From Natrinema limicola JCM 13563 (GTDB lineage Archaea; Halobacteriota; Halobacteria; Halobacteriales; Natrialbaceae), in contig NZ_AOIT01000029.1 of NCBI RefSeq assembly GCF_000337475.1, positions 20,866 to 84,865 of the forward strand: a stretch of DNA of 64,000 nucleotides, written 5' to 3'. Below, piece by piece: positions 45,213 through 54,048 of this stretch. Position 1 is the first letter of the stretch. The number at the start of each line of letters is the position of its first letter. The notes beneath the pieces were generated by a model that searched no databases, had not been told where the DNA came from, and was given only the letters and a program-made list of their open reading frames with translations. A program made the translations under genes and the position numbers.

Positions 45213-48200
45213 TTACTCCGAGCGGCCCCACTCGGCGACGTTCTTCGGACGGTCGGTCACGGCAGCGACCTCGAGGTCGCCGTCGAAGCGCTCGAGGGCT
45301 TCGACGTAGGCCTCGGCGCTGGCGACCGTCGACAGGTAGGGGATTTCCTCCTCGACGGCCATCTCGAGGCTGTCGCGGTCGCGGCTGACGATGAAGTCGA
45401 CCTCGTTTTCGCGGATCGCCTGTGGCACGTCGTCGAACTCCGCGACGTCGAAGAACTGCTCGAAGCCGTCGACGTCGAGATCGACCACGGCAGTCCCCTC
45501 GCTGACGGCGTTGTCGGCCGCCTGCTGGGACTTCCAGTAGGCCGTGCCGAAGTCGCTCGCCGTGCCCATGACTTCGCCGGTGGACTTCATCTCTGGGCCG
45601 AGACGCGGGTCCGAGCCCGGCAGGCGGTCGAAGGGAAGAACGACCTCTTTGATCGACGTGTGTTCGGGGATCTGCTCGTCGACCTCGAGGCTCTCGAGCG
45701 TTTCGCCGGCCATGACCTTCGCGGCGAGTTTGGCGATCGGGACACCGGTCGCCTTCGAGACGAACGGGACGGTACGCGAGGAACGCGGGTTGGCCTCTAA
45801 GACGTAGACCTCGCCGTCGCGAACGGCCAGCTGGACGTTCAGCAGCCCCTTCGTTTTGAGGGCTTCGGCGATGTCCTCGGTGACCTCGCGGACGCGCTCT
45901 AAGGTGTCCTCGTCGAGCGAGCGCGGCGGAATCATACACGCGGAGTCGCCGGAGTGGACGCCAGCGGTCTCGACGTGTTCCATGATGCCGCCGATGATGA
46001 CGTTGCGGCCGTCCGAGACCGCGTCCACGTCGAGTTCGACTGCGTTCTCGAGGAAGTCGTCGACGAGGATCGGTTTCTCGGGGCTGACGCGGACGGCTTC
46101 CTCGATGTAGGTCTCGAGTTCCTCGTCGTTGTAGACGACGTCCATCGCGCGGCCACCCAGCACGTAGGAGGGGCGCACGAGGACGGGGTAGCCGATGTCG
46201 TGGGCCAGCTCGAGGGCCTCCTCCTTCGAGAAGGCGGTGCCACCGTCGGGCTGGGCGATCCCCATCTCCTCCATCAGGAGGTTAAAGCGGTCGCGGTCCT
46301 CGGCTAAGTCCATCGCTTCGACCGAGGTCCCCATGACCTCACAGTCGAGGTCGCGGCGCTCGAGTTCGTCCTCGAGCGGCTCGCCGATATTGACCGACGT
46401 CTGGCCGCCGAACTGGACCATCACACCGTCAGCGCCGGTGGCTTCGGCGACGTCGGCGACCTCCTCTGCAGTAATGGGCTCGAAGAACAGCCCGTCGGAG
46501 GTGTCGTAGTCCGTCGAGACGGTTTCGGGGTTGTTGTTGACGACGTAGGCGTCGATGCCGAGTTCGCGCAGCGCACGAACCGCGTGGACCGAACAGTAGT
46601 CGAACTCGACGCCCTGTCCGATACGGATCGGGCCGCCGCCGACGACGATCACGCTCTCGATGTCACGGTCGACCTCGAGTTCGCCCGAGGCCGCCTCACC
46701 CACGAGCGGGCCCTTCTCGAACTCGTTTTTGCGCGAGGAGTAGTAGTACGGCGTCTCGGCTTTGAACTCACCCGCACAGGTGTCGACCTGTTTGTAGGTG
46801 CGGCCGGGGACTTCCGTCTCGACGGTTTCGACGTCCGAGCCGGCAGCCGCAGCGATGCTGGCGTTGGTGTGGCCAGTGATCGCGGCTTCGGTGAAATCGC
46901 CCTCCTGGGCGGCGACTGTCGAGTCGGCGATGTTCGCGTAGCGCTCGGTGTACCACTCGAAGATGCCAGTCAGGTCGACGATCTCGTCGACCGTGTAGCC
47001 GCGGTCGAAGGCCTCGAACATCGCGTACGGGCGATCCGGCGACGGACGCTCGAGGTAGTGTTCCTCGAGTTCCTCGTCGCTTACCTCGTCCCAGTCGACA
47101 TCGGGTTCATATTCTGAGGAGCGAAGCGCCTTGAGGAGGCTCTCCTCGAAGGTGCGGCCGATGGCCATCGCCTCGCCGGTCGACTTCATCGCCGTCGTCA
47201 GCTCGAAGTCGACGTCGTCGAACTTGTCTTTGGGCCAGCGCGGAACCTTCGTGACGACGTAGTCGATCGCGGGCTCGAACGCTGCGGTCGTCTCGCCGGT
47301 GATTTCGTTTTCGATCTCGTGGAGGCGCTTGCCGAGTGCGACCTTCGCGGTCACGCGGGCGATCGGGTAGCCGGTCGCCTTCGAGGCCAGCGCCGACGAG
47401 CGCGAGACGCGCGGGTTGACCTCGACGACCCTATACTCTCCTCCTGGAGTGCCGTCGTCGTGCCAGGCGAACTGGATATTACAGCCACCCTGAATGCCGA
47501 GTTCGCGGATGACCTCGAGCGCGGCGGTACGCATCTCCTGGTGACCCTCGTCGGGGACGATCTGGGATGGCGTGACGACCGTCGACTCGCCAGTGTGGAT
47601 GCCCATCGGGTCGATGTTCTCCATGTTACAGATGATGATACACGAGTCGTCGGCGTCGCGCATCACTTCGTACTCGTACTCGACCCAGCCGGCGATCGAC
47701 TCGGTGATGAGGACCTCGCTGTTGCGCGAGAGGCGCAGTCCCTTGCGGACGCGGCGGAGGAGTTCGTCGAACTCGTGGACGACGCCCGAACCGGAGCCAC
47801 CCAGCGTGTACGTGGTGCGGGAAATGACCGGCAGGCCGCCGACCTCGTCGACGGCGTCCTGGACGCGCTCCTCGAGGTCCTCCTCGGTCAGTTCCGAGAC
47901 GTCTTCGTCCTCGTCGAGTTCGATCGTAGTCGACTTGGGGACCGGCTGGCCGATCTTCTCCATACGCTGGCGGAAGAGGTCGCGGTCTTCCGTCGCGTAG
48001 ATCGTGTCCAGCGGGGTCCCCATGATCTCGACGTCGTGTTCCTCTAAGACGCCTTCCTCGGCGAGCTCGGCGGTAACGTTGAGCCCGGTCTGGCCGCCGA
48101 GGCCGGCGATGACGCCGTCGGGGTTTTCCTTACGGATGATCTCCGCGATAGCGTCGGTCGTGATCGGCTCGATGTAGACCCGGTCGGCCATCTCCGGATC

Positions 48201-48389
48201 GGTCATGATCGTCGCAGGGTTCGAGTTGACGAGCACGACGCGAGCACCTTCCTCTTGAAGCGCCCGGCAGGCCTGTGCACCGGAGTAGTCGAACTCGGCT
48301 GCCTGCCCGATCTGGATCGGGCCGCTCCCGATCAACAGGATCGTGCGTCCGTCTCCCGTCTCGCCGTCTACGGCGGTGTCCGTACTCAT
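45213..48389 (-). CDS. carB: Carbamoyl-phosphate synthase large subunit
   Basis: 1058 residues, full length. Makes carbamoyl phosphate for arginine and pyrimidines from ammonia (from CarA), bicarbonate and two ATP. Two ATP-grasp halves: first IGSGPIQIGQAAEFDYSG and VVEVNPRVSRSSALASKATG, second VGGGPIRIGQGVEFDYCSVH and LEANPRSSRTVPFVSKATG, ending in an MGS-like allosteric domain (ENEVDFIVSRDRDSLEMAV). Start ATG at 48389 (MSTDTAVDGETGDG). The small subunit gene carA is not next to it, so the two subunits are encoded apart. Confidence 0.97.
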   Translation of the reverse strand: MSTDTAVDGETGDGRTILLIGSGPIQIGQAAEFDYSGAQACRALQEEGARVVLVNSNPATIMTDPEMADRVYIEPITTDAIAEIIRKENPDGVIAGLGGQTGLNVTAELAEEGVLEEHDVEIMGTPLDTIYATEDRDLFRQRMEKIGQPVPKSTTIELDEDEDVSELTEEDLEERVQDAVDEVGGLPVISRTTYTLGGSGSGVVHEFDELLRRVRKGLRLSRNSEVLITESIAGWVEYEYEVMRDADDSCIIICNMENIDPMGIHTGESTVVTPSQIVPDEGHQEMRTAALEVIRELGIQGGCNIQFAWHDDGTPGGEYRVVEVNPRVSRSSALASKATGYPIARVTAKVALGKRLHEIENEITGETTAAFEPAIDYVVTKVPRWPKDKFDDVDFELTTAMKSTGEAMAIGRTFEESLLKALRSSEYEPDVDWDEVSDEELEEHYLERPSPDRPYAMFEAFDRGYTVDEIVDLTGIFEWYTERYANIADSTVAAQEGDFTEAAITGHTNASIAAAAGSDVETVETEVPGRTYKQVDTCAGEFKAETPYYYSSRKNEFEKGPLVGEAASGELEVDRDIESVIVVGGGPIRIGQGVEFDYCSVHAVRALRELGIDAYVVNNNPETVSTDYDTSDGLFFEPITAEEVADVAEATGADGVMVQFGGQTSVNIGEPLEDELERRDLDCEVMGTSVEAMDLAEDRDRFNLLMEEMGIAQPDGGTAFSKEEALELAHDIGYPVLVRPSYVLGGRAMDVVYNDEELETYIEEAVRVSPEKPILVDDFLENAVELDVDAVSDGRNVIIGGIMEHVETAGVHSGDSACMIPPRSLDEDTLERVREVTEDIAEALKTKGLLNVQLAVRDGEVYVLEANPRSSRTVPFVSKATGVPIAKLAAKVMAGETLESLEVDEQIPEHTSIKEVVLPFDRLPGSDPRLGPEMKSTGEVMGTASDFGTAYWKSQQAADNAVSEGTAVVDLDVDGFEQFFDVAEFDDVPQAIRENEVDFIVSRDRDSLEMAVEEEIPYLSTVASAEAYVEALERFDGDLEVAAVTDRPKNVAEWGRSE

Positions 48390-48640
48390 TTGTCTTGTCG
48401 AATCGAAGTTCGCACATCGTAATAAGCCCCACGATACAGTACGAATCTCGAAACGGCTTTTCGAAATTCGAACTCGAGGGGACGCCAGTCCCGAAACGCA
48501 CCAAGTGTCCGACCAGCGGCCGGTTCTGTCGATCGGGTGTGAACCCCACGCATGTAGTCGGGCGGCGATCGAGGCTCGTCACGGAGAAACAGCGGCGGCA
48601 CACAATCCGGTCTCGCTCGTCGCGTCGTGCTCCGAGCCGA

Positions 48641-49177
48641 TCAGATCGGCTGGTCGTACTCGCTCTCGAACTCGCGTTGCCGTCGGTACTGATCGACGAA
48701 CTCGGCAACGTCGAACTCGAGCATCTGGGACTCGAACTCGGTGATCGCGGCGTCGTCGTCGGCGTGGCTGATCGCGTGTTCCATGAGTTCGACGACGAGT
48801 TCGACGACGATCTCGTGGAGTCGCCGCGAATCGAAGTCGGCGATCCACAACAGGGTATAGCCGACGGCTCCGTCGTCGCTCGCGTCGTGGACGACGACCT
48901 GGTCGGGGAACTCCTCTAAGACGACGCCCATGAGGTGTGGCGTGCCGAACTCCTCGAACTCGTCGTCGGTATCGATCGTCTCCTGGAGGATGGCCACGAG
49001 CGACTCCGGAAAAAAGCGCGAGGGCGGATGCACGTCGGTCACGACGGCGTGGACGTCACCGCAGGGACAGTGATACTCGCGCATACCCAGATCGATCGCG
49101 TGAGGGTCGACGGTCTCCCCGCAGGGAAGCTCGAGGTCGTCGCTACCGTCGGAACCTGGATCGCGGGGTGGTGTCAT
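48641..49177 (-). CDS. DUF5815 family protein, zinc-binding Cys pattern
   Basis: 178 residues. Zinc-like Cys/His set near the N-terminus (LPCGETVDPHAIDLGMREYH with CPCGDVH), then a helical domain (FFPESLVAILQETIDTDDEF; RLHEIVVELVVELMEHAISH). This matches the haloarchaeal DUF5815 family as I recall. Function unknown. The upstream gene on the same strand ends 92 bases away. Confidence 0.8.
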   Translation of the reverse strand: MTPPRDPGSDGSDDLELPCGETVDPHAIDLGMREYHCPCGDVHAVVTDVHPPSRFFPESLVAILQETIDTDDEFEEFGTPHLMGVVLEEFPDQVVVHDASDDGAVGYTLLWIADFDSRRLHEIVVELVVELMEHAISHADDDAAITEFESQMLEFDVAEFVDQYRRQREFESEYDQPI

Positions 49178-49269
49178 TGCCCGTTTTTCGGATGGACAGG
49201 GGATAAGGGCGACGACATCGACAGATCGGTTGATGGACTCCGATCGCAGTCAGGGGAACTTAGTCCGTC

Positions 49270-49680
49270 TCAGGGCCAGTCGTCGCGAACTTGCTCGTCC
49301 TCGTCGCCCTCCTCGTCGGCGTGGGTCGCCAGGATCCAGTCGGCCGCTTCGGCGGCGTCCTCGACGGCGAGATACTCCCAGTCGACCGCATCGGCGAGTG
49401 CCTCGTCTTCCTCGCTGGCACCGATGTAGACGTACCGATCGGTGTCGAACTGGTCTTTGACACCCTCGAGGCTCTCTTCTTTCCCGCGGGGGCCGGAGAA
49501 GAAGTCCTGTCGGACGCGGTTCTTCCGCGTGAAGTTCGTCACGACGTAGGTCGGCTTCTCCGAGACGACGCCGATGTACTCGGTCCAGCCTCTGGCGTCT
49601 TCGAACACGCGCTCGGGCGAGGCGAGTGCCTTCAGCGCCTCGAGTTCGAACGCCAGCGTCATGTCGCTATCGCCGTTCAT
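49270..49680 (-). CDS. DUF7124-like small protein
   Basis: 136 residues from ATG at 49680 (MNGDSDMTLAFELEALKALA). Conserved middle TYVVTNFTRKNRVRQDFFSG and LEGVKDQFDTDRYVYIGASE, then an acidic tail. I remember a haloarchaeal family with the same MNGDSDMTLAFEL opening, which supports this start. Function unknown; the basic FTRKNRVRQ could contact nucleic acid. Confidence 0.75.
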   Translation of the reverse strand: MNGDSDMTLAFELEALKALASPERVFEDARGWTEYIGVVSEKPTYVVTNFTRKNRVRQDFFSGPRGKEESLEGVKDQFDTDRYVYIGASEEDEALADAVDWEYLAVEDAAEAADWILATHADEEGDEDEQVRDDWP

Positions 49681-49775
49681 GTGCCACCGAACGCGCGCAC
49701 GTGGGAAAACGACTTCGATACCGCACACTCACTCCGACACGCTGGCGCTCTCATCGCACAGTCTCCCAGTGCCGT

Positions 49776-50024
49776 TCAGGCGCGCTTGACGCGGAAGTAG
49801 TCCGTGAAAACGATCACCTCACCGGGCTCGAGTCCAGTCCCCGCAGCTGGAACGGATCGATCCGCCGACAGAGCCGCGTACACGGCCTCCAGCGTGTCCG
49901 AATCGAGTTGGTCGACGTGGCGAACGGTTGCATCCGGTGCGACCGATTCGACACGCTCGAGTCGGACGTCGACACGGTCGAGTTGTACTGATCGGCGACG
50001 GGGTTCACTGGCAGCCATGTTCAT
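49776..50024 (-). CDS. Short conserved-looking protein, unknown function
   Basis: 82 residues from ATG at 50024 (MNMAASEPRRRSVQLDRVDV). A small beta-alpha-beta pattern with VIVFTDYFRVKRA at the end. No family recognised; the closing 'FTDYFRVK' strand suggests a protein-interaction domain. The frame to 50033 uses TTG and is less likely. Confidence 0.5.
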   Translation of the reverse strand: MNMAASEPRRRSVQLDRVDVRLERVESVAPDATVRHVDQLDSDTLEAVYAALSADRSVPAAGTGLEPGEVIVFTDYFRVKRA

Positions 50025-50221
50025 TGTTACCAAATGTATTACTTCAACTTAATAGTTCCGGCTGGTGGACCGGTGAGCGGTGTCGCTGGCGGGCGTGTCG
50101 GCCGGCTAGCGGCGAGGCTCCGCACTCACGTGCAAATGGTCGGAGCCGTCTGCAACAGCGCGCAATAACGCAGGGAGTCGAAAGAAAACGGATCGCGTGG
50201 GACGAACGGTACCGTGTCGGA

Positions 50222-51460
50222 TTACTGTTCCTGTGGCGGTGCGAGCTCGTCCAGATCGACGGATTTCTCGAGGAGGACCTCGGCCTGGTCGGCGACCTCG
50301 CGCTGTTCGCGCATCAGCTGTTTGAGCTGGCTCTGGGGCGAGAGATCGCCGATGAGGACGCCGCCGACGACCTTGCCGTCCTTGAAGGCGATGCGTCGCC
50401 ACTCGGTGTCTGAGTACTTGCGTTCGGCGTGTTCGTCGCCAATCGTCGGGTGGCCAAAGGAGAGGAACGGGAAGTCGAAGTGCGTAATGGAGTAGGAGGA
50501 CACCCACTCGAACTGTTCGGCTTCCTCGTCGGCGGCCATGTTGACCGCAGCGACCCGGCCCTGTTCTTTGGCCGAGCCCCACGAGCCGTTCTGGGCCTGC
50601 TCGCCGAGCAGAACGTCGTAGAAGCGGGTGATGTCACCGGCCGCGTAGATGTCGTCGACGCTCGTCTGCATGTACTCGTCGACGATGATGCCGTTGTCCT
50701 GCTCGAGGCCGGCCCCATCGAGGTATTCGGTGTTGAAGTCCAGACCGATCGCAGCACCGACGAAGTCACACTCGTAGCGGTCGCCGTTGGGGTCGACGGC
50801 GGCGGTGACGTGGCCGTCGTCGTCGGTCTCGAAGTGATCGACGCCGCTGTCGAAGACGGGTTCGACGCCGACCTCGCGCATACCCTCGTGCATGATCTCG
50901 GCACCCGCTCCCGAGAGCGCGTAGCGCCACCAGCGGTCGCCACGCATCAGGTAGTCGGCTTCGATCCCCTGTGCGCCACAGACGGCCGCGAAGTCGATGC
51001 CCAGCAGGCCAGCACCGACGATGACGCCCTTGTTGGCTTGTTCGGCGTGTTCGCGGATCGCGCGCGCATCCTGGAACGTCCAGAAGTGGTGGATCCCGTC
51101 GGCGTCGCTGTTCTCGACGGGGAGCTGTGTCGGCGTCCCGCCGGTCGCGACGAGCAGCTTGTCGTAGGGGATCTCCTCGCCCTCGTGGGTGTTGACGACC
51201 TTCGCGTCGGTGTCGACGCTCGTTACGAAGGTGTTCAGCGAGAGGTCGATATCACGTTCGTCGTACCACTCCTCGTCGTGGATCGAGATGGGCGCTTCGG
51301 GGAGCTTGCCTTTCGCGTGTTCCTTGATGAGAATCCGGTTATACAGTGACTCCCCCTCATCGGTAATGACGGTAATCTCCGACTCCGGGTCTTCCTCCCG
51401 GAGGGTCTCGGCAGCCGAACTACCCGAGATCCCGTCACCGATGATGACGTACTGAGTCAT
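50222..51460 (-). CDS. NAD(P)/FAD-dependent pyridine nucleotide-disulfide-type oxidoreductase
   Basis: 412 residues. FAD-binding VIIGDGISGSSAAETLREED, NAD-binding GVIVGAGLLGIDFAAVCGAQ, second FAD motif DDIYAAGDITRFYDVLLG. No redox-active Cys pair, so it resembles ferredoxin/rubredoxin reductases or the NirB N-terminal domain rather than disulfide reductases. A helical C-terminal extension (LMREQREVADQAEVLLEKSV) is unusual. Electron partner unknown. Gene stands alone with 277 bases upstream. Confidence 0.88.
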   Translation of the reverse strand: MTQYVIIGDGISGSSAAETLREEDPESEITVITDEGESLYNRILIKEHAKGKLPEAPISIHDEEWYDERDIDLSLNTFVTSVDTDAKVVNTHEGEEIPYDKLLVATGGTPTQLPVENSDADGIHHFWTFQDARAIREHAEQANKGVIVGAGLLGIDFAAVCGAQGIEADYLMRGDRWWRYALSGAGAEIMHEGMREVGVEPVFDSGVDHFETDDDGHVTAAVDPNGDRYECDFVGAAIGLDFNTEYLDGAGLEQDNGIIVDEYMQTSVDDIYAAGDITRFYDVLLGEQAQNGSWGSAKEQGRVAAVNMAADEEAEQFEWVSSYSITHFDFPFLSFGHPTIGDEHAERKYSDTEWRRIAFKDGKVVGGVLIGDLSPQSQLKQLMREQREVADQAEVLLEKSVDLDELAPPQEQ

Positions 51461-51737
51461 ATCCAGACCGTTCGTAACCCGGGTTAAAGTGGATTGCTAT
51501 CTCGTCTATTTTGCCGGACACCTTCCGAAGACACAACAATAGTAACGATAATCACGAGAGGGCTGACAGTTTGTATCCATCATCAACTTTCAGGCACCAT
51601 TCCTCGAGAATGTACGGGTTCGTTTCGATCCCCCGCTCCGTCCGTTTCAGGCGCACCGATCGTCCCTCGTTGCGAGACTGCACCCCCTAACAATGTTGTC
51701 CGAACTGTTCTTTAGGAGGTGTGCATAAGCCCCGGAC

Positions 51738-52322
51738 ATGAAGCTCCGCCAGAACGCGAAACACTTCGCCTACCAGAAGGCCCTCGAGACGCCGGGCGTC
51801 CGCTCGGTCGCCAACGCGGGGCTGGTCAAACTCCACACCAGAATCTTTACTGGGAAAGCCGACCCCGCCCACGCAGAGGACCGACGGGACCACCTCGATG
51901 GGTTCTTCGATGCGACGATGGATACCTACCTGCGCGCGCTGCAGGACGGCTACTCCGAAGCTGAAGCCCGCGAGATCACCCACATTCAGGCCAACTTCGA
52001 CTTCTACAACCACGGCTGGACCGAGATGATGGAGTTCCCCGCCGACGAACTCGAGGCCCACTACGACCGCTACCGCGAGTTCTTCGACCGCTGGGACATC
52101 ACGATCGACGAGCCCCTCGGTCAGTTCGCCCCGCCAGAAGGCGTCCCCGAGGCACCCTCGACGCCGGAGCGACTCGAGGACCCCGAGCATCCCCACGCCG
52201 AAGGTGGCTTCGCTGACGACGTGTACGTCAAAACTGCCGACGGCGACCTCGTCGTCGGCGGACAGGACGAACCCGAAGACGTCGATGTTTCGGAGGTCGT
52301 CGAGAAGCACGAAGACAGCTGA
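51738..52322 (+). CDS. DUF6149 family protein
   Basis: 194 residues. Opening MKLRQNAKHFAYQKALETPG and middle ITHIQANFDFYNHGWTEMME match the haloarchaeal DUF6149 family as I recall. Mostly helical with a disordered acidic tail (EPEDVDVSEVVEKHEDS). Function unknown. The next plus-strand gene starts 92 bases later. Confidence 0.78.
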   Translation: MKLRQNAKHFAYQKALETPGVRSVANAGLVKLHTRIFTGKADPAHAEDRRDHLDGFFDATMDTYLRALQDGYSEAEAREITHIQANFDFYNHGWTEMMEFPADELEAHYDRYREFFDRWDITIDEPLGQFAPPEGVPEAPSTPERLEDPEHPHAEGGFADDVYVKTADGDLVVGGQDEPEDVDVSEVVEKHEDS

Positions 52323-52414
52323 ACCCAGTCGGATATTTCTGTCGCCCGTCCGTCCGGGCCCCGCCGGTTTCCAAGCCGCTAAGTGCGCAGAGACTCGATG
52401 TCGAGCAACGATTC

Positions 52415-53692
52415 ATGCCCCTGAACGCGAACGATCGGGCGATCGCGGGCTTTACCATGGCGGGCCATGCGCTGGTCCACTGGTTCGAGACCTCGATCCC
52501 GATCTTTTTGGTCGTCTGGCTGACCGAGTTCGACGTCGGCGTCGCGTTGTTCGGGATCGTCGTCGCGCTTGGCTACGCGCCGTTTGGCCTCGGGGCACTG
52601 CCCGGCGGGATCCTCGCCGACCGGTATGGTACCAAGCGACTCGTCTTGGTCTGTCTCGCCGGCATGAGTCTGTCCTTTCTCGTCCTCGCCGCCGCGAATT
52701 CGATCTATGCCATCGCGGCCGGCCTGATCCTGTGGGGGGTCGCCGCAAGCGTCTATCACCCTGCTGGCCTCGCGCTCATCAGCACCGGCGTCGAGGATCG
52801 GGGCACCGTCTTCGCCTGGCACGGGATCGCCGGCAACGCCGGCATCGCGCTCGGTCCGTTCGTCGCCGCGACGCTGTTGATCTTCCTCGAGTGGTCCGTC
52901 GTCGCCGCAGTCCTCACCGTCCCGGGTATCCTCGCGATCGGCTACGGCCTCAGCGCGGAGTTCGATCCGACCGCAGCGGTTGCGGACGACGCCAACGCAG
53001 GCCCCGACGAAGCGCTGTCGCTGTCGGAGATCGTCGGGAATACGCGCACGCTGTTTGCAAGCGCCTTCGCCATCGTCTTCGTCCTCGTCACGTTCGAGGG
53101 ACTGTACTACCGTGGCACGCTGACCTACCTGCCCGAGATCCTCCACGGCCTGTCGGCGATGGACGGGCTCGCGCTACCTGCCGGCCTCGAGGGGATCGAA
53201 CCAGCCGACTACATCTACGTCGGCCTGCTGGTCGTCGGCATGGCGGGCCAGTACGCCGGCGGAAAGTTGACCAGCCGCGTGACGCCGGCTCGAGGACTTA
53301 CGGGTATCTTCGTCGTCCTCGCAGCGCTCGGGCTCGCGTTCGTTCCGGTGACGGCGACGGGTGTCGGGCTCGTCCCGATCGTCGTCCTCTGTGGCGTGCT
53401 GGGTTTTTTCCTGTTTGCAATTCAGCCGTTCTACCAGAACGCGGTCGCGCTCTATACGCCGCCGGATGCCCGCGGGCTCTCTTATGGCTACACCTACCTC
53501 GCCGAGTTCGGCGTCGGCTCGGTGAGCATCGCACTCGGCGGCGTCGTCCTCGGCCAACTCTCGCAGACGGCGTTTTTCGCAATGATCGCCGCGTTCGCGG
53601 GGATCGGCGGCCTGCTTGCGGGCGCGTTGCTGGTCAGTGGCGATCGGTTCGTGACTGGGGATGGAACGCTCGAGGCGAACGCGGACGACTGA
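52415..53692 (+). CDS. MFS family transporter
   Basis: 425 residues, 12 spans. The MFS loop 2-3 motif appears as GGILADRYGTKRLVLVCLAG, with its repeat weakly in the second half. Starts MPLNANDRAIAGFTMAGHAL. The substrate is not told by sequence; the charged loop between halves (DDANAGPDEALSLSEIVG) is typical. The gene is preceded by the DUF6149 gene and followed by a 356-base gap. Confidence 0.88.
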   Translation: MPLNANDRAIAGFTMAGHALVHWFETSIPIFLVVWLTEFDVGVALFGIVVALGYAPFGLGALPGGILADRYGTKRLVLVCLAGMSLSFLVLAAANSIYAIAAGLILWGVAASVYHPAGLALISTGVEDRGTVFAWHGIAGNAGIALGPFVAATLLIFLEWSVVAAVLTVPGILAIGYGLSAEFDPTAAVADDANAGPDEALSLSEIVGNTRTLFASAFAIVFVLVTFEGLYYRGTLTYLPEILHGLSAMDGLALPAGLEGIEPADYIYVGLLVVGMAGQYAGGKLTSRVTPARGLTGIFVVLAALGLAFVPVTATGVGLVPIVVLCGVLGFFLFAIQPFYQNAVALYTPPDARGLSYGYTYLAEFGVGSVSIALGGVVLGQLSQTAFFAMIAAFAGIGGLLAGALLVSGDRFVTGDGTLEANADD

Positions 53693-54048
53693 TCCTGCCG
53701 GTTTCACCGGCGACGGACTCCGATATCCGAGAAAACGGTCCGCAGCAGGCGCTCATACTGCCGGACAAAACGACGGCCAGTTCGACCGCACGGCCGCGGA
53801 TTCCGCCGTCGTCGGTGCGTTCGTCGACGGTGATCTGAAGACGAGACGATCCGTAAACGCCAGCTATTTTGAACGTTTGGCCGAGAACGGCGTCCGATCG
53901 CACCAGATACGTTGCCACAGCATAGTTTTCTGGAAATTGATGCACTAAACTGCGTTACGTACCGTCGTTCGTCTCTTGTGGCCGATTATCACCTCCGATA
54001 ACAGCGGATTATAATTTATGTACCGACGAAAGAACGCATCTCTTATCT
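53693..54048. other. 356-base intergenic region before the transducer gene
   Basis: No credible gene. The right half becomes AT-rich and holds the transducer promoter. Short pieces at 53712-53728 (gacggactccgat) loosely resemble one end of the palindromic repeat but do not extend, so I do not call a copy. Confidence 0.6.
54009..54018 (+). promoter_or_regulatory. TATA-like box for the transducer gene
   Basis: ttataattta ends 31 bases before the ATG at 54049, giving a transcription start near 54040 and a short leader. Confidence 0.55.
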
